From assembly GCA_914767885.1 (NCBI GenBank), contig CAJZBQ010000029.1, forward strand, positions 124,001 through 188,000: a stretch of DNA of 64,000 nt, in the 5' to 3' direction. Source of the DNA: Blepharisma stoltei (taxonomy: Eukaryota > Ciliophora > Heterotrichea > Heterotrichida > Blepharismidae). Position numbers and translations under genes: made by a program. This document shows positions 23,280 through 34,900 of the stretch, one piece after another. A model generated the notes under the pieces. That model was given only the letters and a program-made list of their open reading frames with translations. It was not told the origin of the DNA and did not search any database. The stretch's first letter is position 1. Each line of letters starts with the position of its first letter.

Positions 23280-23770
23280 CCATTTTCTTTTATTAATTTT
23301 AATTTTATTGTAGAAACAAATAGCTTTGATAACTGAAAAGCCTTATATTAATTTTTTCTCCGAATTATTTTGGGTCTTAATATAAATAAAACATTATTAG
23401 TTCATTTGCAGATATTTGAGTTTATAATTATGTCTGCCAATTTATAAATGGATTAAGAGTGTCAATTTATTCAGGCTTACTCTCAAGTTTATAGTTGTGG
23501 AATAAACCCATTTAACTTATAAAAGCATTTTTAAAAAAGCAAAAATAAGTTATCTTAAGCTATTTGGCAGTTTACTTGATTGTAAGTCTAGCCATACCTC
23601 AACAGAAAGCCCAATATGCAAAGATGTGGGTTAAAATATCAGAAATACATAATAGCAGATATTTAATATTATGAATCAAATCACATCTTTTCCAATTTCT
23701 ATTATAACTTAAGCTTAAATTGTGTGACTTAATTAAATGGTCTCGTTTAAATTAATGGCTCAAATAATAA
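23280..23770 (+). other. Intergenic, AT-rich
   Basis: No ORF, RNA gene or TIR element recognised. It is the 3' flank of the bZIP gene and the promoter side of the methyltransferase gene. Confidence 0.55.
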
Positions 23771-24622
23771 ATGTTGTCAAGATCTAAGCTGATTGCTCGC
23801 CTCATAACTACTCAAACAGTTCCTCAAACTGAGTTATCAGAAGGATCAAGAATATTTTGGAATAAAGTCGCAGACTGATATATCAAATATAACCATGAAA
23901 ATTCCACCAAGATGTATGAGACAATGGCAAGCTTTCTCAGATTAGATAAAGCCAACAAAGTAATTGATGCAGGGTGTGGGTCAGGAAATGGAGTAGAAGC
24001 TATGAAAAAATTTGCTTCTCCAAACACTCAATTCACCTTAGTAGATATTAGTGATGTGTTTGTTGAAAAGGCGAGAGCAGCTAATCCTGGAGTAGAAGTC
24101 TTTCAACAAGACGCTGAATCTTTATCTTTCCATGATGCCACTTTTGATGTCTATATTTCCAATGGCCTTTTAGAAATCGTTAAAAAGCCTGACTGGGTTG
24201 TCAGTGAGGCTTATAGAGTGTTGAAACCAGGTGGTGTTGCCTCATTCTCAATTTATGGGAGAATGGGAATATGCAATACTTTAAGAATTTACAAATCAAT
24301 CAGAAATAAACTAGGAATTAAACGTGGAACTGCTGAGCCAAGATTCGAACTTGCAGACCCAGAAAAAGTGAAAGCACTAGTAAAGTCGATTGGATTCAAA
24401 AGAGCCTGCTACTTCTATGAACAATACCACTTCAATGTCATTGATCCAAAGGACATTTTTGGAATGTATCTTGATAACCCTGTCCTTCGAGATGGTGCAA
24501 AACAAGTCGGAAAGAGCCATGAATTTGAAAATCTGGTCAAACAAGAGCTCGAAGAAATCTTGTTTGAAAAAGAAGAGCCTCTCATTTACGAAGCTTTAGT
24601 AGTAACAGCTTATAAAGATTAA
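23771..24622 (+). CDS. Class I SAM-dependent methyltransferase (Methyltransf_11-like)
   Basis: 284 codons from ATG 23771, with a TGA Trp at 23876-23878 (KVADWYIKYNHE). SAM-binding motif I VIDAGCGSGNG at about residue 63, acidic motif II LVDIS, motif post-III FDVYISNGLLEIV, and VLKPGGVASFSIYG. Similar to small-molecule or quinone/sterol-type methyltransferases; the substrate cannot be told from sequence. The C-terminal ~100 residues are helical with EQYHFNVIDPKDIFGMYL, possibly a substrate lid. Confidence 0.85.
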
Positions 24623-24729
24623 TTTATATTTCTCATAAAAATTCAAAATTCCCTAATTCTGTCGCTTTTCAAAAAAAGTCATAATTAAATTTTTGAGGGG
24701 CAATTAATTAATCTGCGGGTTCTTATAAA

Positions 24730-25437
24730 ATGGAACTTCTGAAGTCACAATTAATTTTAACACACGAAAGAACCATAAAAATCCATGACAAGACTTCGGA
24801 GCAGGGTTTTTGTGCAGAGTCTTTAATGTTTATTAGAGACCTAGCCATTACGCTCCGGTTGTCGCAGCCATGTGTTGCTACCGCTCAAGTTTACTTTAAT
24901 ATAGTAATTGTGAGCTAGTTTGCTGTAAATCACAGCAAGTTCAAGTACGACTGTCTCCTACTGGCTACAGCATGTCTGTTTTTAGCAGGGAAAGTTCTAG
25001 AACAGCCAAGACATTTAGAGACTTTTTGCAAAGGGTTTTATGAGAGACGTGCAGCTATTCAAATGGCAAGAAACCCAAGACTGCAAGTCCCGCCGATGTC
25101 TCCGGCAATGCTTCAAAAATTCAAACAGAGTATAATAGATTATGAGTTCAATGTCCTGGACGTCATAGGATTCAACACGGAAATTCCGCTTCCTTATTCA
25201 TACATCACAAACTTCGTTAATTCATATAATTTGCAGCCAAAATTAAAAGATAGCTTTCTTAGATGTGCAAATAACTTTGCAAATGATAGCTTTAGAACTT
25301 TGGTTGCTTTGAAAAAAGAGGCTGAAAATATAGCCAGGGCTTGCATATTTTTGGCTTCTAAATATTTAAATATAGAAGCTATGGTTGTAGCAGACCCTGA
25401 AACAGTAGAAATTATATTAGAATTATATAATAATTAA
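24730..25437 (+). CDS. Cyclin, transcription-type (C/H/K/T-like)
   Basis: A 15-nt intron (24904-24918, GTAATTGTGAGCTAG) interrupts the first cyclin fold; without it the frame stops. Spliced ~230 residues. The cyclin box has FIRDLAITLRLSQPCVATAQVYF, then CLLLATACLFLAGKVLEQPRHLE, and a second fold ENIARACIFLASKYL. LAxACLFLAGKVEE-like motifs are typical of cyclins C, H, K, L and T that partner CDK7/8/9/12 in RNA polymerase II regulation. Subtype undecided. Confidence 0.85.
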
Positions 25438-25981
25438 TGTTTAATCTAAACTTAGCATCCTTAGAAATCAACATTATTTCACCTTTTGAAAATTTTTATA
25501 AAAAATTATATTGCATCCGCAATCAAGAGAGTTTTATTATAGCTCATGTTGTCTTATCAAATTTTTCTAAAGTCATTAAGCTTTGTTCTTTCTATAAATT
25601 TTATTGCATAGAAAACTCAATTAAAAAATTGTTTAAATTTATAATAAAATCTGGAATTGATTAAACGCCCTTTAAATTGATCTTAAAAATCCTTTGGCAG
25701 CGAAAAAAATTCTGGCAAAGAGAATTATATCCAATATTTTTTTAATTTAATCATTTTAACAAAAAATTGAATTCCTATTAAAAAAACTCAAATATCCATA
25801 AAAATCATTTTACTTAATTAATTCCATCCTTCCAAAAAGTCATTATTTTACATCTTAAAGCTTATCCTTAATCATTTCTCTGAATAATTTTTCTTTCTTT
25901 CCCGACAAAAATTTAAATAATCAGAAAAAATTAGCTAAAAGAATTCTTCATAATTCAGTTATAATACTCATATTTAAATTT
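25438..25981 (+). other. AT-rich intergenic
   Basis: An open frame starts immediately after the cyclin stop (to 25664) but is AT-driven and low in complexity, with no domain. Otherwise featureless. Confidence 0.5.
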
Positions 25982-26194
25982 ATGTCATTAGAAAGACTGA
26001 CAAAGCTAGAAAAGAAGATCATGGATATTTGTGTATTTTTGCACACAGAAATCTCTTCCATGAATGACAAAACAGACGAAAGTATGATGGATCTTTCAGA
26101 TGTGCTTCAATTAGACTCATTTGAATCTTTAGAAAATATTAGTGACACTATCAAAGACTTATTTGCGAATCAAGAGGGCCTTAGTCTTAGTTAA
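25982..26194 (+). CDS. Short acidic ORF, 5' piece of a gene cut by R4
   Basis: About 66 residues (MSLERLTKLEKKIMDICVFL..., then acidic LSDVLQLDSFESLENISD) reading into the R4 target duplication at 26164-26178; the last codons and stop lie in R4. It probably continues beyond R4, but excising 514 bp leaves the downstream coiled-coil ORF in another frame. So it is either a separate small gene, a gene with an unseen intron, or a frame-damaged copy. Family unknown. Confidence 0.45.
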   Translation: MSLERLTKLEKKIMDICVFLHTEISSMNDKTDESMMDLSDVLQLDSFESLENISDTIKDLFANQEGLSLS

Positions 26195-26677
26195 AATTAT
26201 AGAGTAGCTCCCGGCCAGGACCGAAGGTCCTTTTCTTCCGCCTTTTGGACGCCTTGCTTGCTTTCCTTGCCCTGCTCCCAGTGTGCACCTAAGTGCCACA
26301 GGCTACCACTCAGCTCCTTCCGGTCATGGGGCTTGGTCATGCTATCCCGGAAGTAGGCGAACTGGGTCACCGTGCTTCACGTCGCCAGACTAGGGTTAGA
26401 GCTAAGGATTAACTCCTTAGCTCTTGTCGACTCCTGCCATGCCCTCCAAATTGGCACTAGCGGTCCCTAGAGGAAAAACCCTTTTTGCCCCGTGTCCTAT
26501 CGGGACGACCCTAGGATCGTCGTTGCTGGACTGGGAGGGAAACCTAGCCGGACACAAACTACCAGTACCCATTCCAGACCTTTCCCTGGGCGGATTGGCT
26601 TCAGGCCGCAGCAAGGTCCCCAATCTCGCCACAGTTCCAGGAGAGGACGGGTCGGTGTCGTCGCCATTTTATTTGTG
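26179..26677 (-). mobile_element. Retroposon R4
   Basis: Flanked by TGCGAATCAAGAGGG (26164-26178, 26678-26692; 15 bp, exact). On the minus strand it starts AATAAAATGGCGACGACACC and ends in a GACTAAGG-type tail beside the duplication. It is GC-rich and carries TAGAGCTAAGGATTAACTCC and palindromic TTAGCTC blocks. No TA lies in the duplication itself. Confidence 0.8.
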
Positions 26678-26700
26678 TGCGAATCAAGAGGGACTTTCAA

Positions 26701-27531
26701 ATGTCAGAGGACTACAATCACTACAGGTCCCATGAGCAATACCAAAAAGCTTTACAAAAATTAGAAGGAGAAGTTAGAAACCATATAAAAATTGAGCAAC
26801 AAATGAAATTGCATATAGAAAGCACTCAAGCTAAACTTGATGAGATGGAAAAAGAAAGAAAAGACTCAGAAAGCAGTAGCAGAATTATTGATAAGCTTAA
26901 AAGAGATAACTGTCGACTCTCAGAAAAGCTAAAAGAACAGGAATCCTTACGGAGCAGTGAAGGCGCTTCAACTGAAAGAGAGATGTGTATCACAGATAGA
27001 GGAGAAAGGGCTAGATTTGTGCAGGAAATTGCAATGCTGAGGACTGCTAATAAAAAAGATTCACAAAAGATAGCTGACCTTGAAAAAACAAATAAACGGC
27101 TTGAATTAGAACTAGCAAAAAATAAACAATATTTGGAAGAAAGAGATAAAGAATTTAGTTCTGCTGAACAGAAGTATAAAAAATTAAGAGAGAGCATTAG
27201 TCAAAAAGAAAATTATCCAGATACGCTTACAGAGCTATATAAGAGGAAATATGAAAGAAAATGTGAAGAAATTCGGGTGCTTGAGAAGAGATTAAGCCAA
27301 ACGAAAGAAAAAACAAGGGAAAACTCAAGGGAGCCAAAAGTAAGAGAAAAAACAAAGTCACCTGCCCCAAAAAGGTCTGATTCAGCTGCGAGGATTCATA
27401 GACCTGAAAGTCCATTTTTATCTACAACAAGAAGCCAAAGTAAACTTAGAGAGGGATCTATTGACACCAAAAAGCGTCCAACCTCGTCTACGCATCAAAA
27501 CTGTTATTATTTAAGTACATCGCGGCGATAA
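26701..27531 (+). CDS. Coiled-coil protein
   Basis: 276 residues from ATG 26701. Residues ~5-210 are almost continuous coiled coil (QKALQKLEGEVRNHIKIEQQ, EKTNKRLELELAKNK). The C-terminal ~70 residues are Arg/Ser/Lys-rich and disordered (KRSDSAARIHRPESP). Possible cytoskeletal or basal-body protein, by composition only. It starts nine bases after the R4 duplication; relation to the upstream 66-residue ORF is unresolved. Confidence 0.7.
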   Translation: MSEDYNHYRSHEQYQKALQKLEGEVRNHIKIEQQMKLHIESTQAKLDEMEKERKDSESSSRIIDKLKRDNCRLSEKLKEQESLRSSEGASTEREMCITDRGERARFVQEIAMLRTANKKDSQKIADLEKTNKRLELELAKNKQYLEERDKEFSSAEQKYKKLRESISQKENYPDTLTELYKRKYERKCEEIRVLEKRLSQTKEKTRENSREPKVREKTKSPAPKRSDSAARIHRPESPFLSTTRSQSKLREGSIDTKKRPTSSTHQNCYYLSTSRR

Positions 27532-27687
27532 ATATAGCTAATCTAAATTTAATTTTTTATAATTCATATACTCCCAAACTTCAAGCATAATTAATTTAGG
27601 TTTAAATTTATATTTAATAGGAACTTAAAGTTTTTCAGGAATATCATCAAATTTAGAACAAAAAGCAATGTGTACATTATATAAAGC

Positions 27688-30503
27688 CTATGAAACCAGC
27701 TGATTATCTTTGATAGAATTGGCAGAAATTATAAACGAAAGCTTAGGCTGGGGGATCCTAGACGGTGTTTGCGATTTTTGGTATCGAACATCTTCAGGAG
27801 GATTTGAGCTCGGCCGAGTTAAAGCAGAAGGACTAATACTGCCTTTTCTTTTAACATGTTCATCTTTATTTCTTGATAGCTGTGCAGCTTTACTTTTAAA
27901 AATATTTTCATTTTCTGCCTTAGCTGCAATTGTTTTTAATCTTTTATTAGTCTCATCCTGCTGCACCTTTAAATTCACTAATTCTTTTTTGAGCTTCGTT
28001 ATTTCATCCTGGAATGTTTTTTCTTTCTGCTTATATTTCGTATTCAAAATCCCCATCTTGACTTCTCTATCCTTTAGGGCATATTGGTAGCTTTCTAAAT
28101 CTCTTTCTACTTTATCAAGTCTTCTTGATATTGTATTCTTTTCCGCCCTTTCTTTTTCTAGAAGCTTGAGTGTTCTTTCGATTTCTTCACAATTAAGATT
28201 TTTTCTGATTAGAAATCCAAAGTCTAGCACTTGAAGCCTTAGCCCGAGGGCCAAGGTTGAAGCTGTTTCGTTTGAGCAGGATTCTGAAGGACTGCAATTC
28301 AAAATAAAAGTAATTTTACTTTCAGATCCTCCTAAAGTTGGCTGGAGAATTCTTGTGAGAATTGAATTTCTAAACGGTACATGGTTTTGCTTGCTCTCTA
28401 AGGCTCCAATTACGTCTTGCAAAGCAGATAGCGATTTGTTAATTAGAAGAGTTTCTTTCAGCATTTCACCAGTTACACTGCTTTTTATTAATCTTTCACT
28501 CCCTGCTAAATCAACAAATTGGATTATGCCGGTATCTCTTCCGCTCATTATCTTCAAAGTATATATTAAATGGCTCCTTGAGGAAAATTCATTTGAGCTA
28601 GTTTGCCGTGTGGCTCTTCTTTTTAATGTTTGGTCAATCAAAGAGAGACCATGGGAAACCCAATCGTTTTGCAGCTCGATTTCTGCTATAGAAACAATAT
28701 CATTTCAATTCTTGCTCAAAGGCAAATCAGTTAAGAGATTCCTAACTTGTCCATAGAAATAAATGGTGATGTCGATGGAAGATGGACTCCGGGCGCACTC
28801 CCTGTGGAGCAGGTATGACCCATCCCGGTGAAGCTGAAAATAGGGCTCTGCCACTTTTGAAGCAAGCTCTGAAATTTAGGGATGCCTTGTCAAAGAGGGA
28901 AGTTTTGCTTCTCCTTCGAATTTTTTCCTGTCCCTTCAAGATGAGCTAGACAGGTTTTGCCTATCACATGGTCTTTCCTTATCGGAACCACCGGGCACTC
29001 TACAGATGATGGCTCTGCCCTAGGAAGCTGATCCCTTGAGCAGGTGGTTCAGATAGGAAATTCAAAAAGGCAGCCTTCCATTTTTCTCATTTGAACTCCA
29101 AGGTCCGTGTAGGCTAGTTTTTTGTAGCCAAGACAATGCAAAGGTTAGTGGGTTGCCCGCTTATGACCAATTTAAAGATTTAATTTAACTTGTTCATTAT
29201 AAATTTCAATGCAATGCATGGTAACTTTGATGTTTTCATTTTCTAGGAGTTTTTTTAAGGCGTAAAAAGACTGCTCGATAATTCCGTTCATTGTATAAGT
29301 CTTGCCGGAGCCAGTTTGGCCATATGCTATAATGCAAGATCTTCCTCCAAAAGAAGCATGCTCTATACAATCATATGCTTCTTGAAACACTTCCGAAATT
29401 GTAGACTTTTGGTCAAAAATCTTAGAAAACTCATATTTCTTCTGGGAATTGACTGAGACACGACCTCGAGTCCTTGATGTTGGCATGCTTAAAAATAAAG
29501 TATTATTATCGCATATAATACATGAAGCCTTGCTTGAATCAAGCTCAAGTATCGGTCTAACCCTAACAATCACTTTCAGCATATGGTTTCCTTCAGACAA
29601 AGCAGGAATAGTAGTATCAGCAGACACTCTTCGTGAAGAGAACCGAGAACTTGGTAACGAACTTTTTGCATTTTCTAGCTTTAAGTTATTGTAATTGCCC
29701 GAGGATGGCGCTATCTTGCGCCATCCTCGGGCAATTTAAAAAAAATGGCCCCACACCGGGAATTGAACCCACGTGTGGGGCCATTTTTGGTGTGCGTGAA
29801 GTCGATGTTCTCCACTAACCAAAAATGGCCCCACACGTGGGTTCAATTCCCGGTATGGGGCCATTTTTGAATTGCCCGAGGATGGCGGAAGATAGCGCCA
29901 TCCTAGGGCAATTACTATATAGTTTTCTTGCTGCTTTGTCGCCTTTTCTAAAGCTATTTCAAGTTCCAAAATTTTATTTGTATCTCCATGCTGAGCTACA
30001 AGGGTGCTGATTTCTTGTTTTAGTTCTTTGCACTCATCTCTTAATCTTTGAAGTTCGATTTCTTTTGAAACTGTGATTTCATCTAGCTCTTCTTTATAAA
30101 GAATCGCGTTTTCTTCGGCTTGGTAGAGCTTCTCTTCTAAGTCTTGTTTGGAAAATTCTAAAATTCTTGCTGATTGTTCCCATTGGTCATTCAAATGTTC
30201 TAATTCGCGCTTTTGATCTTCATGAGATTTAAGCTGTCTTTTAAGTTTGTCGACCTCTTCGCATTTTTTTGTGAGTTCGTGCTCATTTTTCTTGTATTTT
30301 TCTTTGTAATCTTTAAGTTCATCTTCTATGTCTTCTAGCTTCCTTGAAATTTTATGGATTTTTTCATCTTTTTCTGCTACTTCGGCTTCAAGGATTTCTT
30401 CGTATTCCTTAGATTGGGCTTGAAATCTAATTTTAAAATACTCTTCAAATTCTTGTTGGAGGCTTAAAAGCTGAGATTCTAGTTCAGCTTCTCTTTCGCT
30501 CAT
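27688..30503 (-). CDS. Kinesin-14-like motor protein
   Basis: Removing R5 (443 bp) and the palindromic element (231 bp) leaves one 713-residue frame. Residues ~1-215 are coiled coil, then a Ser-rich neck. The motor domain (about 235-560) has VIVRVRPI, P-loop AYGQTGSGKTYTMNG, SSRSH, switch II VDLAGSER and NKSLSALQDVIGAL. A second coiled coil (~170 residues) and a basic Ser/Pro tail follow. A coiled coil before the motor, with a GNHMLKVIVRVRP neck, points to minus-end-directed kinesin-14, but the long post-motor coiled coil is unusual. TGA Trp occurs in LSKNWNDIV. Confidence 0.88.
28755..29185 (+). mobile_element. Retroposon R5 (family 3) in the kinesin gene
   Basis: Flanked by imperfect duplications around TAACTTGTCCAT (28743-28754) and TAACTTGTTCAT (29186-29197). 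Removing 443 bp restores EIYNEQVRNLL in frame. It starts AAATAAATGGTGATGTCG and ends TTTAAAGATTTAATT. It aligns along most of its length with R6 (CTAGACAGGTTTTGCCTATC, AGCTGATCCCTTGAGCAGG). Confidence 0.75.
29687..29919. mobile_element. Palindromic TIR element (IES) in the kinesin gene
   Basis: TA-bounded (29687-29688, 29918-29919); excising 231 bp gives QQENYNLKLENA in frame. Outer TIR GTAATTGCCCGAGGATGGCG, and each end is itself a hairpin (GGATGGCGCTATC/GCGCCATCC). Between them are two inverted ~50-bp copies of AAAATGGCCCCACACGTGGG..., containing GGTTCAATTCCCGG. The whole element is therefore a nested palindrome. Confidence 0.8.
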
Positions 30504-30777
30504 TTATAAATCAAAAAATTTATTATTTAATTTTTAAGAACATTTCAAAGAATCATGCAACTTAACTACTATCAAGGCATCTAAAAGGTTAAGGATTTGC
30601 TGATATGAATTCCTGTAATATTGCTCTGAGACTTTAAATTCGTTTTTCAGGTGAATGCTATAAGTATTTTTTCCAACAGATTTCTACCAATAGCAATGTT
30701 TCTCATATGAATTGAATTTTTTTATCTATATAATTGGACCTAAAATTAATACTATTAAATTATTTGCATTTTTAGCA

Positions 30778-31857
30778 TTAATATTTCATTGAAACTATAG
30801 CAGGCCTTACTTGTTTTTTAGACATTTGAATCACTTGCTGAGCAGTTCCCATTGCTGAATTAAGTCTTTTTGTGATAATCCCTCTCGTGTTTTTTCTATA
30901 TTCTCTCGCATTAAATTTAGCAGGCCTTGCTTTCACACTTGGGCCTATCACTATTGGCTGCTCTTGCTCAATTTTAACTTCTTCGTGCTCTCCTTTTTCT
31001 TTTTTCTTCAAAGCACTATCAATTTCTCCATATAGCTGTTTATTCGCAGCCAAAACCCTTGCAATTCTTGCTTCTTCATTATCATAATCTTGCAAGTCTT
31101 CAATTCTCCTTTCCATTTTTTCAACAATACTCAAAGCTACTTTTTTCTTTTCAGCTTCAAGCTCTTTTCTGTAATTTAAATCGATATCTTCAATTCTCTC
31201 ATTCTCATTTTTCATGTCATATTCAAGTTTGCAAGCAACATCCTCTAAGTTTGCTAGCTGCTCAGTAAGAACCTTTAGTCTATACTCTTTAGTTTGTTTT
31301 ATATGATACATTGGATCTTTCCTTAGCATTTCAAGCCTCTCTTCTTCCTCTCTAATTAATTTAGCGCTTTCTTCAATATCTCTAAGGACTGAAGGGCTAA
31401 TAGGTCTTGGTGGCAATTCTGTAAACTGTTTTTCATCAATATCTACTGATGCTTCAAACTGCTGTGTTGGAACTGGCATTAGAATTCTCCCTTCACTATA
31501 ATTCACAGCAGGGGTTTGCAATGGAATATCTTCAATATCATTGACTTCTAAAAATTGCATATCTTGAAGCTCATCTGCATTAATCCCGATATCCTTTTGA
31601 TATTGGTAACTTATTAGATCATCTTCCAAATTTGTTTGGCATCCAGTTTCATCAGTGTGCTGATTTCTCTTAACTTCTTGTATTTGTGAACGAATCGCAG
31701 CCGGCTGTGTGTGCTTTTGGTGAATTGGCTTCAGTAGCTTAGAAGGGCCTCCAAATTGAAGTAATTTAATAGGCTGAGAAGTTTTCTGTGCTTGTGGAAG
31801 CTCATACGCAGGAATCCTCATACTCAAAAGCCCAAGCTTATTTGCGTCAAAAGACAT
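30778..31857 (-). CDS. Coiled-coil protein, unrecognised family
   Basis: About 359 residues from the second Met (31857, MSFDANKLG), preferred because the first Met (31881) is followed by a hydrophobic run unlike the rest. N-terminal ~170 residues are low-complexity with DETGCQTNLEDD, then a long coiled coil (about 175-280, ESAKLIREEEERLEMLRKD, EAEKKKVALSIVEKMERR) and a basic C-terminus (KFNAREYRKNTRGIITKRL). The GCQT patch recalls axonemal/radial-spoke-type proteins but is too short to assign. Divergent from the p101-like gene, only 60 bp away. Confidence 0.7.
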   Translation of the reverse strand: MSFDANKLGLLSMRIPAYELPQAQKTSQPIKLLQFGGPSKLLKPIHQKHTQPAAIRSQIQEVKRNQHTDETGCQTNLEDDLISYQYQKDIGINADELQDMQFLEVNDIEDIPLQTPAVNYSEGRILMPVPTQQFEASVDIDEKQFTELPPRPISPSVLRDIEESAKLIREEEERLEMLRKDPMYHIKQTKEYRLKVLTEQLANLEDVACKLEYDMKNENERIEDIDLNYRKELEAEKKKVALSIVEKMERRIEDLQDYDNEEARIARVLAANKQLYGEIDSALKKKEKGEHEEVKIEQEQPIVIGPSVKARPAKFNAREYRKNTRGIITKRLNSAMGTAQQVIQMSKKQVRPAIVSMKY

Positions 31858-31917
31858 AATAAAAATACAATATGATTGCACGTTTAAATTTTGAAAAAAC
31901 TTGTACAGGATTATAAG

Positions 31918-34900
31918 ATGGCGAAGAATAAAGGAAATGCCGAATCGGGAAAAGACAAGAGTGCTTTCTTAAGGAATGGAAAAGTCAACATGCCAGTGGC
32001 GAAATATAACGCTTTTTGGACTGAAAAAATTCAAATTGGTAACTATATTTTGGGGTTAGTCAAATATCTAATTGATTGTGAGAAGCTCAAGAAAATATCT
32101 GGTGTTTCAATGGAGCAGGCATTAGCAACCCTTTATTTCCTAGAAGAAAATAAAAATGGTGGCGTTGACGGAAATTGGATTCCGAGGCGCACCTCCTATG
32201 TAGCTGGTAGGACTCATTGCTGATGAAGCTGAAGATACAGGTCTCATTCCTGTCCTAAGTAGGCCTTCAGTTGTGGGGAAGCCGTGCCGAAGAGGAAGTT
32301 TTATGGAGAACTTGCTAAATCTTGCTAAAAAAATCAAGTAATGCCAAATCAATTGGTGGAAATGCTAACAAAATGCAAGTAAAAAGCTAAAAATGTCTAA
32401 AATGGGCTAATTTTCGTCAAATATTTTTAGCTATCAGACTAAAAATGCGCTAAAAATAAAAAATAAATGCTAAAAAACGGCTAAAAAAAATTTTTTTTGT
32501 CTAAAATGTGCGAAAATGCTAAATTAATAGGAGGCCGCGCTACACTTCACCATTAAAGGAGTAAGGAAAAAAATTATATTAGTTGTTTTAATAATTAATA
32601 GAGTCAATTAGGATTAATAAGAAATGCAATATTAATATATACAAATATTAAACAGATATTATAATAGTAAGTATTTAATCTTCTATATGCATCTAATATA
32701 ATGCAAAAACATTAATAACGTATGATATACTAAAATTGAGAAAAAATTTTTAGCGCAATTTTATTTTGAGAAAATAAGTATTTGAGTACGGAAAAGTATG
32801 TATATTTAGCATAGAAACACTGCTTGTACTTTTTTGCGCGAAATTGAAATAAATTCATATAAAATGCACTATTTATCAATAAATTTCTTTAATGCATGCA
32901 ATTGAGTTAAAATGATTAAGTATAGCAATGAATAGATTTAAAATTGGGTATAGAAAAACGCGTTTTCTTTATTTTATTATATTATATAATATCATTTTGC
33001 TTAACTTGATAAAAAGTTTTAAATAGATGAAAAAATTAGCAAAGAAACTTACCTGATTTAACAAACTAGCAAATGCTTATAGCAAAATATACTATATGAT
33101 TATATAATATTAAAATGACAAATTGGATTAAATTTATCAAAAGCTAAAGAAAATTTCATATAATTATAAGAAGCTTCAGTAAAATTAAAATTTATCCAAA
33201 AATTTCCATTTAAAAAACGAATAATTAAAAAATTGTTCGAATTGAAAAATATTGATTGTGATTAGAAAGAAAAATTATGATAATGTATGAATCTGGATTT
33301 AGAGTATCAAAGAAAATAAATTTAATATAAAGTATAATGTCCTCTTATAGGATAAAAATTAGATTGGATAAATATCAGTCCAATACAAGTTCGAATCAAA
33401 AAGAAAAATGAAATAAAGTAATAGCTAATTTAATTCTAATTTTATTGAAATCTTTTATAAATTAAAATATATGGTTTTTCTTCAGTAATCTGACTCTTTA
33501 TTGAATCATCTAGCTTCATAATTTTCCCTTCAAACATCATTCCATCATGATAATATAATCCGTTTTTAAGAAATAAAATTCTCCACCTTTATTAATCTTA
33601 GGATCCTTAATGATACTTGTAAAATGCCCGTTTTTATATAATATTGCTGAACTAAAATCATATTTCGCATCATTTTCCATGTAAATAATTTAGATCATTA
33701 ATTTCTACTTCATAGTGATCATTTTCTGCGAAGATTATCAAATACATAGGCCACTCAATTAGCGTGATTTTGCAGTCTGCTACGCCTTTACAATGTGAAC
33801 ATTGCTGAAATGTATTTCTAAATCTATAAAATTAAAAAATTGATGGAATTCTTTGAATTCTTTAATATCTGAATCAATGCAAAATTCTAGTAAAGAACTT
33901 AGTTCAGTCCGAATTTTTTGGCCTTGGAAACCGCAGCAATCACATGATAAATAGCTCTCATAAGAAATCCTAAATTCTTTGCATACAGAAAGCATGTAAA
34001 ACAGTGAACTAATATGTCCTTCCAAGTTTTTTAGCACTCTGTAATGGCTTATGCTTTTTCCAAAATTTTTCTATTGCATCATTAGATTGATTTGTTTAAA
34101 GCTTCCATAGTCTCCACCAAATCTCTAATCCTTTCATCTTCTAAATATGCATCAAATATATTTTGTTCATGGTTTAAGATTGATAAAGTGACAACAGTAA
34201 AAAAGCTGTCGAATCTGCATGAACTATTTTTCCATCGGATTCACTGAAAATCGCTTACTGGCACAACTTTTCTTTTAACGGGTTTAGGATTGAAAGGACT
34301 CTTGACTATTCTCTTACCTGTTAAGATCTTCTTCTTTAGTGGAGTCATGAATGTTGCTTTTTCATCGATGTCTGAATTTTCATCTTCATCATCTTCATCA
34401 TCTTCTTCATCAATTTTATTTTCTTTTTTATTCTTTTCATTCTTTCCTTTTTCTTCTTCTGGCATTTCAAGATTAGAATGCGTTGAATTTTGACTAGTTG
34501 ACTCAGTTTCTGAGTCATTTTCAATTGTTTTTTGAGATTCGCCTTCTAGTATCTTTGCTTTTGATCTAAAGACAACAGGTTTATTGCCGCAAGCAATTAT
34601 ATCATCATAAAAGTACTTATATAGATTTTGGAGTGCTAATATGAAATCACTTCACATGAAATTGACACCTTTATCCTTGAAAAACTTCTTAATTTCTCCA
34701 TTAATCCCTTCGAGCATGGAATTAGATCTATATCTACGCTCTTCTATAGAGCTATAATTAAGAGTGTTATCTCGAAAATATTTTAATCAGGTTTTCTTGA
34801 AGTAATTTATGAATTTCATAAGTGATTCAGATTCAATGAATTCTTTTTCAATATTTGCAACCTCTACCTCCAAATCATCTATTTTATAGCATAGTTTTTC

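Noticed and set aside
25437-25664. 75-codon ORF directly after the cyclin stop
   Set aside because: AT-driven composition (Ile/Asn/Lys/Phe), starts 1 nt from the cyclin stop, no domain and no plausible promoter.
29750-29880. tRNA gene suggested by GGTTCAATTCCCGG
   Set aside because: No cloverleaf, no anticodon arm, and the motif is repeated in inverted orientation inside a palindromic element.
30778-31857. Radial spoke protein 3 assignment
   Set aside because: The GCQT patch and coiled coil are suggestive, but the characteristic RSP3 core motif is not visible.
33442-34240. Ulp1/SENP-like (C48) protease assignment for the MULE C-terminus
   Set aside because: C48 enzymes have His and Asp before Cys. 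Here the Cys box comes first, followed by a CxxCG finger and a later His box, which fits C19 better.
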